Shown in pieces: positions 9,314 to 21,565 of a stretch of 64,000 nucleotides of DNA. Position numbers and translations under genes: made by a program. The notes beneath the pieces were generated by a model, which saw only the letters and a program-made list of their open reading frames with translations, was not told the origin of the DNA and made no database searches. Numbering within the stretch: the stretch's first letter is position 1; every line of letters begins with the position of its first letter. Source of the DNA: Sporopachydermia quercuum (taxonomy: Eukaryota; Ascomycota; Sporopachydermiomycetes; Sporopachydermiales; Sporopachydermiaceae); the NCBI GenBank assembly GCA_001599295.1, contig BCGN01000001.1:1364001-1428000 (forward strand). Reading direction: 5' to 3'.

Positions 9314-12300
9314 TTAAACAGATTTAACAATCTTTGCAACCAAGTCACCGCCATCAACAGAATCACCTTCCTTCACTTGTAAATCAGAAACAAAACCTGA
9401 AACTGGTGCACTGATGATCATTTCCATCTTCATGGCACTCAAAACAACCACAGGATCACCCTTCTTGACTTCAGAACCATCATGAACTCTGACTTCAACA
9501 ATGACACCTGCCATTGGGGCACCCATTTCATTAGGGTTGTGAACATCAGCTTTCAATCTGCTAACGGTCTCAACAGCTGCTTTCTTATCTTCAACAGTGA
9601 CCTTTCGGATTTCACCATTAAGTTCAAAGTAAACTTCTCTAGTACCTGTTTGAAGGGACAAAGCACCAACAGCCATACATTTGATAATCAAAGTCTTACC
9701 CTTTTCAATGTCAACCCAAATTTCTTCATGAAGTTCTGGTGGAGCTAAGAAATATCTGGTAGGTAAAACCGATAAATCTCCGTATTTTTCAAGGAATGTA
9801 CGGAAGTCCTCGTAAACCTTTGGATACATATTATAACTGGCGACATCACAATCGGTGATTTTATTGAACCTGGATTGTAAATCTTCTTTGATCGCGTTCA
9901 TATCGAAAGGTTTCAAGTTCTTTCCAGGACGCTCAGTGAACTTTTCTCTCTTACCTTCAAGGATATCTGTTCTCAAAGGTTCAGGGAATCCACCGTAAGG
10001 TTGACCCATTAAACCTTGGAAGAAATCTAACACTGAAGCAGGGAAATCCAATGAACCAGCTCTCTTTTTAACTTCTTCAGGTGTAAGTTTGTTGGATACC
10101 ATGAATTGGGCAAGATCACCAACAACCTTTGAAGTAGGGGTGACCTTGACGATATCACCTAGCAAGTTATTAGCTTCAATATAAGCCTTTTTGGTTTCCT
10201 TCCATTGATCACCAAGACCAACTTGTTGAGCTTGGAACAAAAGGTTAGTCAATTGACCACCAGGAATCTCGTGATCATAGACTTCTGGATCAGGTCCCTT
10301 GATATCAGCTTCGAAACAAGAGTATAGCAATCTCATTTGAGCCCAATAACTGTCGATTTCCTTGATGTATGAAGGAGTTAAACCGGTATCGATACTTCCT
10401 TCTAATGAAGCCAGCAAAGCACTGATAGACGGTTGAGAAGTCATACCTGACATGGAATTGGTAGCAGCATCAACAACATCAGCACCAGCTTTAGCACATG
10501 CAGACATAGAGGCAACACCTGTACCAGCAGAATCGTGAGTATGAACATGGATTGGTAAATCAGGGTATTTTTCTCTGATGGTACCGATAAGTAAAGTGGC
10601 TGCAGCAGGTTTCATAGTACCAGCCATGTCTTTAATACCTAGAATATGAGTGCCCATTTCAACAATCTTGTCAACCATACTAAGATAGTATTGCAAGTTG
10701 TATTTCTTTTTAGGGTTCAACATATCACCAGAATAACAGACAGTGGCTTCAACCACACCGCCAGCTTTCTTCACTGCATCAACACCAACCTTTAACTGTT
10801 CAATATCGTTAAGAGCATCAAACACACGGAAGATATCAACACCATTATCTTTAGCTTGTTTGACAAAATGATCAATGGCATTATCAGGTAAAGAAGAATA
10901 AGCAACACCATTAGCACCTCTTAACAACATTTGGAACGGAATGTTAGGCACTAAAGCTCTTAACTTTCTAAGTCTGTCCCAAGGATCTTCATACAAGAAT
11001 CGCATTGCTACATCAAAAGTAGCACCTCCCCAACACTCTAAGGCAAAAGCATTGCCTAATCCGTGAGAAGTAGTAGATGCAATGTTTAGTAAGTCGATGG
11101 TTCTCACCCTTGTAGCTAATAAGGATTGATGAGCATCTCTCCAAGTGGTATCCATGATAAGAGTACCATCGTAATTACGAACAGCCTTCGCAAAAGCTTC
11201 GGGTCCCTTTTCAACCAAAATGTTTCTCCAACCCGTAGCACAAGGAACAGAAGTGTCGATTTCTTCACCAGTAGAAGGATCAACTAGAGTAGGTAATGTA
11301 GCTTCAACACTTAGCTTAGGTAAACCGGTTTGACCTTTGATGCTGGAGCCATTAACAGCCAAATCACCAAGATAAGCAAGCAACTTTTGAGCTCTGTTCT
11401 TAGAAGTAAGCATTTCAAATAATGATGGAGTATCGTCTATAAAAGTAGTCCAGACGTCACCTTTAATGAATGTTTCATTGGTCAAAAGAGCAATCAAGAA
11501 AGGAATGTTGGTTTTTACACCACGAATACGGAATTCAATTAATGATCGAATCATCTTTCTTCGAGCAATCTCGTGAGTAGCACCTGAGCATGTGCATTTA
11601 ACCAACATGGAATCATAATGAGGTGAAATCACTGCACCAGTATAATTGTTACCACCATCTAATCGAACGCCGTTACCACCAGATGATCTATACACTTCAA
11701 TCTTACCGGTATCCGGTTGAAAATTCTTTGTAGGATCTTCGGTTGTGATACGACATTGGATAGCAAATCCGCGAAGACTGATTTTGTTTTGGATTAATCC
11801 TAATTGTTCTAAAGACGCACCAGCAGCAATTTGAAGTTGAGCTGCAACAATATCAATACCAGTGATTTCTTCAGTGATAGTATGTTCGACTTGAATTCTT
11901 GGATTGATTTCAATGAAATAATGTCGGTTTTGATTATCGACTAAAAATTCAGCAGTACCAGCGCTTCTGTAGTTAACTGATTTAGCTAATTTGACGGCAT
12001 CTTGTAAAATGGCGTTTCTAACTTCTAAAGGTAAAGTGAGAGCAGGGGCCACTTCAACGACCTTTTGATGTCTTCTTTGAACTGAACAATCACGTTCGTA
12101 TAAATGGATTACGTTACCTTGGCCATCACCCAACAATTGAACTTCAATATGCTTAGGTTTATATAAGAATCTTTCAATGAAACATGTACCGTTACCAAAG
12201 GATGTTTTGGCTTCAGATGTGGCTCTTTGAAATGCATCTCCAATATTATCACCTTCATTAACAACTCTCATACCTCTACCACCACCACCATAGGCAGCTT

Positions 12301-13359
12301 TAATGATAACAGGATAACCGTACTGAGCAACAAAAGCTTCGGCTTCTTCGACAGTTTCAATTGGACCAGGAGTACCAGGAATAATAGGTACGTCATTCTC
12401 GATTGCCAGATTTCTGGCAGAGACCTTATCACCAACGGCGTCAATAACAGTATGAGGAGGACCAATCCAAGCCATACCAGCTTCTTCTACCTTTCTGGCA
12501 AATTCAGAGTTTTCGGATAAAAATCCGTAACCAGGATGAACCATATTAACACCATGACTCTTTGCAATGCTGATGATTTCGTCAATTTGCAAATAGGCTT
12601 GAACTGGAGAATATTGACCTTTTTTACCAATGACATAGGCTTCATCAGCCTTTAATCTGTGCATGGACAATCGATCTTCATGGGAGTAGATAGCAGTTGT
12701 GAAAATGGACAATTCATGGGCAGTTCTGAAAATCTGTTTACAGTTAGTATTTGAAAATGGGATTAAGAAGCAAATTCTCAATGGGTAGAACGATGAGTTG
12801 TTTTATTTGTTGAATGGGTTGAAGCATATTTGCGAGCTGAAAAACACAAAAATTTTTGAGATTTCCGATTCTTTTCTCGGGAATATAGTATATTCAACAG
12901 CCATTACAGCTTCTTTCTTGTTCGCAATATATGAAAGTGAATTGGCTGTTCGGTAAGAAGACGGCGGGGGTATCTTGATAGCAAGCAAGCATCAAGCATC
13001 AATCTAAAAACAAACTATCGAACGTCATATTTCTCTTATTCATAGATATAAACTCACTCTAATAGCTATTGATAATTGTTAGTATGCATGTATATCAGAC
13101 GTACCTATAGAACCGGGACAAGCTACTATGTATGCCCTACCCTCAGCAAAGAGAACCTACCAATTTCACCACGGTTTGCAACTAAAGCAATTTTTGTTAG
13201 TGTATTCATTTCCATTAGCAAAATTCGTCATCAGATTAAGAGAACCAAATCGACTATGAAAGTTTTTCAACACATACCTAAGATCTTATTGGCGCTTCCG
13301 CCCAACAAGTTGTTTTCCGATCGGATGTTTCCAAAGGATTTATTATGAGCAATTGACAT
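9314..13359 (-). CDS. PYC: Pyruvate carboxylase with an 8-nt internal exon
   Basis: Biotin enzyme making oxaloacetate from pyruvate, bicarbonate and ATP; cytosolic in yeasts. Exons on the minus strand: 13278-13359, 13161-13181, 13058-13065 and 9314-12733; total 3531 nt, 1176 aa against 1178 in S. cerevisiae Pyc1. Exon 1 starts MSIAHNKSFG and ends ANKIL; then V-ANRGEI, A-I-R from the 8-nt exon, then IFRTAHELS. Introns: GTATGT/CACTAAC/TAG, GTAGGT/TACTAAC/TAG, GTGAGT/TACTAAC/CAG. Domains follow in order: biotin carboxylase (KAAYGGGGRGMR, about 165), carboxyltransferase (MDTTWRDAHQS, about 570) and C-terminal biotinyl domain with LSAMKMEM, Lys about 1139. An upstream in-frame reading MRICFLIP just before IFRTA is intron, not protein. 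Yeasts may have one or two copies. Confidence 0.96.
13058..13065 (-). other. PYC: 8-nt microexon of pyruvate carboxylase
   Basis: CTATTAGA on the minus strand. The acceptor is CAATAG, 12 nt after a perfect TACTAAC; the donor is GTGAGT. With the split G from the preceding exon it encodes Ala-Ile-Arg, completing RGEIAIRIFRTAHELS, the conserved start of the biotin carboxylase domain. Confidence 0.85.
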
Positions 13360-16300
13360 GATGAACTGATTATCTTCGATATCCCTCAACCTCCAATATC
13401 TAGATGGTCAAAACAGTAAAATTCAATCAGGTCAATTCCCAAGTATAACTCCAAGTATAACTACCGCTGATCACAATATCAGTTCCTTGTTACCAAGAGT
13501 AATGAATGTATTGTATGTACAACTGAAGCTGCCTGTTAAAAACTAAGAAAGATTTAAAGTAAGAAACAATAGAAAAGTTAGGAAGTGCTAACTGTCAACT
13601 ATTGTGTGAAGGGAGGTAGGAAAAGTAAAAAGGAAGAAGTCACTTTTAAAACAAATAAATAAAAGAAGGAACAGAAACTCAAAAGGTGTAGAAACATCCT
13701 CCCAGCAGCTTTTGCTTGACGAAGTCTTGTACGTACAATTTAAAGTTTGGAGGTTCTTTCTGCTGGCTGGATAAAGTTGGAAATTTAATCTTCCGTTTTT
13801 GTCCCGAAACGGAAGATTAAATTTTTATGTACCGAAATGTTTGGCTTTTGTGGGTTTTTGAGGGGGTTGTTGAGAGGGTGAAGTGTGAGTCCAGGAAGAA
13901 TTTGGGACAATAGAGAAGGCAAAAGCCTGGTTTAGCAGAAATTGGAAATATGACAGTTATTAGTAGTTTAATGTGTAGCTTTATAATGTTTTTGCTGACT
14001 GATGTTGTTTAGAGAACATTGCAACAAGAAGCATGAACTCTTCCTCAGTAATGTAGAACAACCTCTAATTGACTAGAAATGTACGAAAGAAAAGAAGATG
14101 CAGTTCAGGTTAGCAAATAATTAGTGCAAGAAGAACAAGAAGATTTTTTGTCAATTATATTGGAAACTCTAGAACCGCATTTGATCTTTTGATTTTTAAT
14201 TATTTGAAATTATTCAAGCAAGAAAAATGATTTATTCAATTTCCAAGGAAGGTATTTATATGCTATCCTTTGAAGTAAACCAATTAGAGGTAGATGTGGT
14301 AACGTAGTACTGTACAAATTAAGGCGATAGCAAATTTGCCAGGTTTAACTATGTTGAATAGGAGAAATAATGAGGTTTGTACATTCTTCAAGTGGTTCAT
14401 TTTCATAAAGCTATTACTAAGGTGACTGATCAAAACATTTTGTAATCAAGAATTGAAAGTCCAGTCAGCATTGACTGCTTGTTCAATTGCTAATTATTTA
14501 TATACATGAACCATCAATCGAGTTCATCTGGTAAAATATCTATAGGTTCTTTAGAGATTGCGTACAGTTGGTCCTATGCGAAAATGAAGTAGCTTTAATG
14601 AATCAGCAATTGGCTATAATCATCAATGGTAGGTTTCAATGAACAATCCGAATAAGAGATCTGAATGATTGCATATTCTTGGTATTAGAATTCAAGTGAA
14701 TTGAAATGCTGAAAATTGTTCTCGGCATTTGACTCTTATGTACTAGATGAAATGTAACGATAGAATTAGATCTTTCTCTTTCTTGCTCTGTTACTTAATG
14801 AATGCCGAGTAGTTTCATTCCATCGGTATATAATTTAAGGTTCTACTGGAGTAGCAGCAAACTCGTCAAAAAGAACTAAATTACACTTTAAGAATGAACT
14901 AAAATGCAATCATGCATGAAGTCGCATATGGCATGCATAGTAAACTCAATGGCCATCAAGAGATAATATCATCCTTTGCTATTCGATTGAAAATAAGAGG
15001 AATGTACATGAATATAATCGTTGTAGTCCGTTTATGTTAACTGGTGATAGTGTTAAAAGAAAGACTTGGTGTTAAAGAGCTCCTGCTGATGTCATTTCAA
15101 ATAATCTTTGAAGCGATGAATACTGTTGATATTATTCTGATGTTCAGACAGCGAATGTTCATCTGATGGTTGCTTCCTGTTATCAGAGTTTAAGTTTGGA
15201 TGAGGTTAAGATGAGTTATTTCAATGACCAATGAGACGGGAATAATAAAGAAGTATCTGATTGATTGATGAGTCTGGAATAATATTAAGTAAAGCCTTGA
15301 ATATTATCTGACCCGGTATTTTGGTCTTTTGATATCAAGCAAAATGAAGGAGGATCATGAATTGAAGTTGCTGTTCGAAAGTTGAGCAAAGAAATCATTA
15401 AGCAACTGTTTGCCCGAGCGACAGACAACCGTGGACAGTCATTCCATTTCAATAAGTTTAATCCCTGATATCTTTTCTAAAACTAGAAATATACGTAGAA
15501 GCATTAGAATGGAATGATTATGCAAACAAAAAGAATATTCACTTGTTCTTAATCCATGGGAATTTGATCAACAGCTACAGCGTTAAACAAGTTTGCTTTC
15601 AGTAGGTAATACTTCTTGTTCATAGAACCAAAAAATCAGATTTAGATATCTTAGAATCTTCGTCTAGAGCTACTGTTGCATATTCAGCTCTACTCACACT
15701 TCATCATAAATGGCAAATACTCATCGAATGATACTAAGTTACCACGGCAATTATAATATGAAGGTACAACTGATATGATACTATTATTCTTTCAATAGCT
15801 CTTTAACTTCCTATCTCTGCCCTTTCTTTTTGGAAAACTTCCTCTCAGTATGAATTTCTTAGAAGGCCGTTTGGTTCCAAATGAGTAAAGTCCTTTCTCA
15901 TCCGACTCGGCATAGAAAATCGTCCGATGAAGAATCCTTATAAATAAAGTCATACTTCCTTCACCATTTGCACACACTGATAGCTTTAAAACAACTACAT
16001 AACAGTTCTGCCTATACTCTAGTCAGAACTTTCTAATGTATCTTTTTCAATTTAATCCCTCCTTCTCATCGCTCCTTTTATGATTGTGAAATCTTACTTC
16101 ATCTCCTTCATCCTTATCAGTAACTTGAGGTATCGAACTTTATGCATGACACCTGTATCTCTTATGTGGTTGCAAGTATACTTAAGGAGTTTAAACCTTA
16201 AACGAGATACACACCCGATGTTGGATAATAAAAAGGCTAATAAGCAATTGAGAAATTTTTGGAGGAACGAATGATATTGGCTATCTTTTGCAAGTGATAT

Positions 16301-18185
16301 ATAATGGGATTCAACGTTTCTTGAATGGCTGGTACAGTGGTGTTACAATTGGTTTATTCAAACGTATATTGGCTGGCACAATGGCTCCTATGTTCATGAG
16401 ATTCTGCTGATCAAACATTCAGACTGATCATAATATTGTAAGGTCAATTGACCTTATGATTCATTTTTACACATTGTGTTGCAGACAGTGGAAGAAAAAT
16501 AAACAAAAATTATTGTTTGAGTTCTATTAATCCCAACCTGCAAAGTTCAAATAAAAGTTATAATTTTTTTTGGTGAAAGACTTATTGAAGTATAAGCTCG
16601 AGAAAGCTAATTTGTTTTCAACGCTTTGACAGTTTTTTTTAGCCTTTCAACGTTAATAGGGCACCGGATCAATTTCCAGGATTCCACTTACCTTTTAAGG
16701 AATTGGGCCCGAGTAATTTATCCAAGGTTGAATAACCTCTTCAAGCACCGTTATACGATCGACCCCAGATGGCCGCAACCATTGAAAGAGTGGATGAAAA
16801 GCCAGACAGAAGTTTTTCGACTCAAAGGGATACTACTGTAATTAATTGATAATTGTTAATAGTGATGCTATCAAACTTGAGTCTTTATAGCTACAAAACG
16901 AAATGGAAATTAGGATACTCAATAATTTTTATCTTGCTGATGTTCAGATTCATGTAAAATCTATCGTCTAACAAAGAATGCTTACCAGTTCTGGTAAGTT
17001 ACTCGAGGTTGTGTCATCTTATTTGTTTCATAGTCAGCTATAGTTCACCCTTACCCAATGACTCATAATTCGCTTGGCCCGAAGAGATTAAAATATTTTT
17101 CTCTAGTCCGTTCAATTGCTCACGTATTCTAAATGAGGCTACCTTTACATTGTGTTATCTATTGATCCCATTAAATAGGCATATTTGAATTATTGATCAC
17201 CAAGACAAATACAGCAAAGAACACTTTTGAATTTCATTTATTCTCATACATTGACTTAGCTACAAGATAATAATTTTTTGGATATTCATTCATGCTCTTT
17301 GAAATATGCTAATCGGTACAATAATGATGGACGGAACTTGTTTCCATAACTATAAGTTTTCGAGTATGAATAAATAAAATCAAAGTGATTCATTCAATGT
17401 AAGGAATGTTGAGATCTTTTCTCTATTGCATTTGCTTATAAACTTCTCCGTAGCATTGGCGCATAGAACGATTTTTCAACCAAACTATTTACATGAAAAG
17501 TTCAGGTTTCGCTAGTTGTGAGAGTATGAATTACTGATTACGCGATTTATCACAATAATTATTTTTTAAATATTACGTTATCATTATTGAAAATATTAAA
17601 CGATTATCTCATCTTCAAAAACTCTATAAAGTGATTAGATCATCCTATATTAGTAAAAACAGCATCCAACCACTATTAAAAAGATCAACTCCTAAAATCC
17701 CTATATGCCTGGTTATTCGCTTAATACTACTTTCTAGTAAACATTATCAAATTTTAGATTTAACCATTTAGGCATGAAACCACTTCAAAACTCGTATTAG
17801 GACAAAATTGATTCATTCCTGATGCTTCCCAAGCAACTTTTATCCACCTTTGTGCTGTGCTTTCAATTAAGTCCCTCAAGAAATACAAGACCCTTTTGGC
17901 TTCTTAGGTCTCATCGTAAGGGACTGAACTCCAAGGCTGCATGCAACCAGCAAATTCAACTTCGTTATCACTTCAACCTCTTTCTTTATTGTAATCAATC
18001 ATAATATTGTAACTGATTCTATGGTTTAACACCCAAACTCTTCAGTAAAACATTCGTTTACGAAACATTTTGATAAAAACATCTCCTACTAAACATATCT
18101 CACGGTCAACTGCTTTTGCAACTGCATTTAATCAGCTTTCACTGATTGATTATTGAAGTGAACAAAGCAATTGGTAGGGTGAAAG
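13360..18185. other. 4.8-kb gene-free region between PYC and VPH1
   Basis: Divergent intergenic region with no reading frame over about 70 codons and no recognisable protein. It contains a 12-bp tandem duplication CCAAGTATAACT (13439-13462), a strong perfect hairpin (13781-13824), a 15-bp imperfect direct repeat (16326-16340 and 16370-16384), GGCCCGAG at 16704-16711 and TGACTCA at 17059-17065. Roughly 13.5-15.5 kb is purine-rich on the plus strand and 15.8-16.1 kb and parts of the rest are pyrimidine-rich. Long promoters, a noncoding transcript or a chromosomal element such as an origin are all possible. Confidence 0.5.
13781..13824. repeat. Perfect 18-bp inverted repeat with 8-nt loop
   Basis: Arms 13781-13798 and 13807-13824 are exact reverse complements (AAATTTAATCTTCCGTTT / AAACGGAAGATTAAATTT), with loop TTGTCCCG. 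It lies about 420 bp upstream of the pyruvate carboxylase start. A weaker 7-bp pair CCAGCAG (13702-13708) / CTGCTGG (13760-13766) sits beside it. Confidence 0.85.
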
Positions 18186-20788
18186 ATGGGTAACAAAGAA
18201 GCCATTTTCCGTATGTTTTACGATTTTTCTGTTATGATCACATTTCCAATTCAGTGATTCTTATCTTACTAACTTTCTTAGGCTCTGCGGAAATGTCTTT
18301 AGTTCAGTTCTACTTTTCAACAGAAATTGGCAGAGAAGCTATTTATGGATTGGGTGATGTTGGATTGGTTCAATTCCGTGATTTGAACTCCAAAGTCAAT
18401 TCGTTTCAACGTAACTTTGTCAAAGAAATCAGAAGATTGGATAACACTGAGAGACAGCTCAGATTTCTTGCCAATCAAATCATTGAACATGATTTGGAAG
18501 TGAAGGATTATCCTTATGAAGTGGATTCTATTGTCAAGCCTAGTGAAATTGATGACTTGGTGGAAAAATCTAATGCATTAGAAGAGCAAATTAAACAATT
18601 ATTAGAATCTTCTGAATCGTTACAAAAGAAGCAGATGGAATTGCTTGAATTGCAACATGTTTTAAAAGGTACTGGGCAGTTTTTTCAGGATTCATTCAGA
18701 TCTGACGGTAACGGTGAATCAAGTAGTGAGACTCCTCTGCTATCAGATAGTCTTGAAAACGGAAATGGTGATGTATCAGGTAACGGAACAACAGCTACTG
18801 CCAATGCTGCTGCAAATGCTTTACGTAATGTTAATTTTGTTGCTGGTGTCATCCCAAGAGATAAGGCTGTTGTTTTAGAAAGAATTTTGTGGAGAGCCTT
18901 AAGAGGAAACTTGTATATGAATCAAGTTGAGATTGATGATCCTATTTATGACCCTAAATCAAAAACGGTTATTGATAAGAATGTGTTCATTATTTTTTCT
19001 CATGGCCAAGAGATTATTGCTAAAATCCAGAAAATATGCGAAGCTTTAGATGCTGATTTGTATAAAATTGATGCCAATGCTACTGCAAGAGCTGAACACT
19101 TAGAAGTTGTCAAGGGAAGATTATCAGATATCAACGCTGTACTAGACAATACAACTTCAATATTAAATACGAAGTTATCATTAGTTGGCGAACGACTTGA
19201 AAAATGGTTTACCATTATTCGAAAGGAGAAGTCCATTTATTCAGCTATGAATCTGTTTCTTTACGATAAGAATCGTAAATGTCTAATTGCTGAAGGTTGG
19301 GTTCCAACAGACGATATTGGAGTAGTATCAAATACTCTCCGTGATATAACTGAGTCATTAGGATCAGAAGTGCCATCTGTTGTGAATGTTTTGGAAACAA
19401 ACAGAACACCTCCTACTTATCATAAAACTAACAAGTTTACATTAGCATTCCAAAACATTATTGATGCTTATGGTATCGCAACATACAGAGAAGTCAATCC
19501 TGGTTTACCCACTATTGTCACATTCCCATTTATGTTTGCTATTATGTTTGGGGATATGGGACATGGATTTCTAATGTTCCTTGCTGCATTAACATTGGTT
19601 TTGAATGAAAAAAAGATTGGTGCTATGAAAAACAGAGATGAAATCTTTGATATGGCATACGTTGGTAGATATATTGTATTACTAATGGGAGCCTTTTCAA
19701 TGTACACTGGTTTCCTTTACAATGATTTATTCTCTAGGTCTATGACTTGGTTTAAAAGTGGATGGGCTTGGCCTCAACATTGGGAAGCTGGTGAGCAAAT
19801 CGAAGGTCATCAGGTTGGTGTTTATGCTATTGGTTTAGATCCTGCTTGGCATGGTACTGAGAATGCATTATTGTTCTCTAACTCTTATAAAATGAAGTTA
19901 TCTATTCTTATGGGTTATACTCATATGTCATATTCATACATTTTCTCCTTAGTTAATCATATCCATTTCAAATCTATGATTGATATTGTTGGTAACTTTA
20001 TTCCTGGTTTATTGTTCATGCAAGGTATCTTTGGGTATTTATCTTTATGTATAGTCTACAAGTGGACTGTTGATTGGGTCCATATTGGCAAGCCAGCTCC
20101 TGGTTTACTGAATATGCTTATTTCTATGTTCCTTTCTCCAGGTTCAGTTGAAGAAGAGCTTTATCCAAATCAAGCCACGGTTCAAATTTGGCTTGTAATC
20201 ATTGCATTGATCTGTGTACCATGGCTATTGTTAGTAAAGCCTTTATACTTCAAGAGAAAGTTTGAAAAAGAAGCTCAATATCATGCTTTGCCAAATGAGG
20301 AAACTGGCACTGGTGGTTCCTCTGGAGATGCGATTGAAGATGAGGCAGCAGGAGGCGATCAAACATTCATTCCTGATGATGATGAAGAGCATGAAGCCCA
20401 TGAATTTGGAGATATTATGATTCACCAAGTTATCCATACTATTGAATTCTGCTTAAACTGTGTCTCTCATACTGCATCATACTTACGTTTATGGGCCTTA
20501 TCTTTAGCTCATGCTCAATTATCCACAGTTTTATGGTCTATGACTGTTGAAGGAGCTTTTGCCATGACAGGTATTGTCGGTGTTATTATGACCGTTATTT
20601 TGTTTGGTATGTGGCTCATTTTAACTGTAGTTATTCTTGTTATCATGGAAGGTACTTCTGCTATGTTACATTCCCTTCGTCTTCACTGGGTCGAAAGTAT
20701 GTCTAAGTTTTTTGAAGGTGAAGGAAAACCATATGAACCTTTCAGTTTTGAACTTATTTTGGATCAAAGTAGCCTTACTGAGGCCTAG
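18186..20788 (+). CDS. VPH1: V-ATPase V0 subunit a (vacuolar isoform type)
   Basis: Proton-pump a subunit. Exon 1 is 18186-18210 (MGNKEAIF plus one base); the intron 18211-18281 has GTATGT, TACTAAC at 18267-18273 and TAG only 8 nt further; exon 2 is 18282-20788. Total 2532 nt, 843 aa, against 840 for Vph1 and 890 for Stv1. The junction restores the conserved EAIFRSAEMSLVQFY. The N-terminal cytosolic half (to about 400) has coiled-coil stretches; then about eight membrane segments with FGDMGHG and SYLRLWALSLAHAQ, whose Arg (about 744) is the essential proton-path residue. Length favours Vph1, though a single a subunit serving all compartments is possible. Confidence 0.95.
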
Positions 20789-21340
20789 ATGCTTTTGACT
20801 GGTTTACTTTAGGTCGTCTTGTCTATCAAAGCTTCAATTGTATAGAAAAATACCTATAGGGCTGATATGAAAAATAAATACTGATCTCTCATTAAAACAA
20901 AAAGATATAGTTGTATGTAGTATATTATTGGTCTACAACTCTAAATTAACCCAGGATCTCTATAGATCTCTATAGATATCTGACAGAGAAGTATAGACAG
21001 TGATTGACTCCGGAATTGAAACAAAACTCTCTTTATCAGATACTTCACATTTCATAGCAATACATTTTGGATGATGTTGAAGACTTCCAGTTCTTATTGA
21101 ACGGTAACATCAAAATCAATTGCTGTTCTGTATTCTTCGATTTTAAATTTTTAATAGTGAGCTCTCGAGATGTTGTAATCACTGAAATACATGTCTTCAA
21201 AACTCAACGGTACACGTGTGGAGATGTCCCATGTGCAGTAGCTTGCATAAAACAATAAACTTTAATAAAACTTTATTCTTGGACTCGGCAAAATGATTAC
21301 TTCAACGACTTACATCTGCTTTTAAATTGGGTACTCTGAC
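20789..21340. other. 3' flank of VPH1, no gene seen
   Basis: Contains a near-tandem repeat of CTATAGAT units at about 20957-20980 and an ACACGTGT palindrome at 21212-21219. A 63-codon frame at 21067-21258 shows no protein-like features. Confidence 0.35.
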
Positions 21341-21565
21341 ATGTTGTTTCCATTTGGAGTTTTATTGTTTTCAGCATATATATTATTAGCGGTTACATTC
21401 TTACTGTTTACTCAACGTAGGAACACTTTGGTCAATTATTTGTTTCATTCCTCTGAAGACGCCCTACCCCAGAAAGCCAACACCAGTTTTATTGAAAACT
21501 TCCGAATTCGTAAGTCCACAGAAACCTCAAAAGTTTCAAAGGCTCAATCTTGGAAGTTAAAGTGA
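21341..21565 (+). CDS. Possible small membrane protein, 74 aa
   Basis: Not recognised. An ATG-initiated frame encodes one long hydrophobic segment (residues 1-24, FGVLLFSAYILLAVTFLLF) followed at once by QRR and a hydrophilic basic tail ending WKLK, a pattern fitting a small single-pass membrane protein. It stands alone in a 2-kb gap on the same strand as VPH1 and MAM3. No family signature, so a chance frame remains quite possible. Confidence 0.3.
   Translation: MLFPFGVLLFSAYILLAVTFLLFTQRRNTLVNYLFHSSEDALPQKANTSFIENFRIRKSTETSKVSKAQSWKLK

Noticed and set aside
12734-12781. ATG start giving MRICFLIPF before the pyruvate carboxylase body
   Set aside because: This is intron sequence; a TACTAAC and CAG acceptor directly precede IFRTAHELS and the true N-terminus is in three upstream exons.
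15792-16274. Two 61-64 codon frames in the large gap
   Set aside because: No promoter, no splice continuation and no recognisable protein sequence; expected by chance in 4.8 kb.
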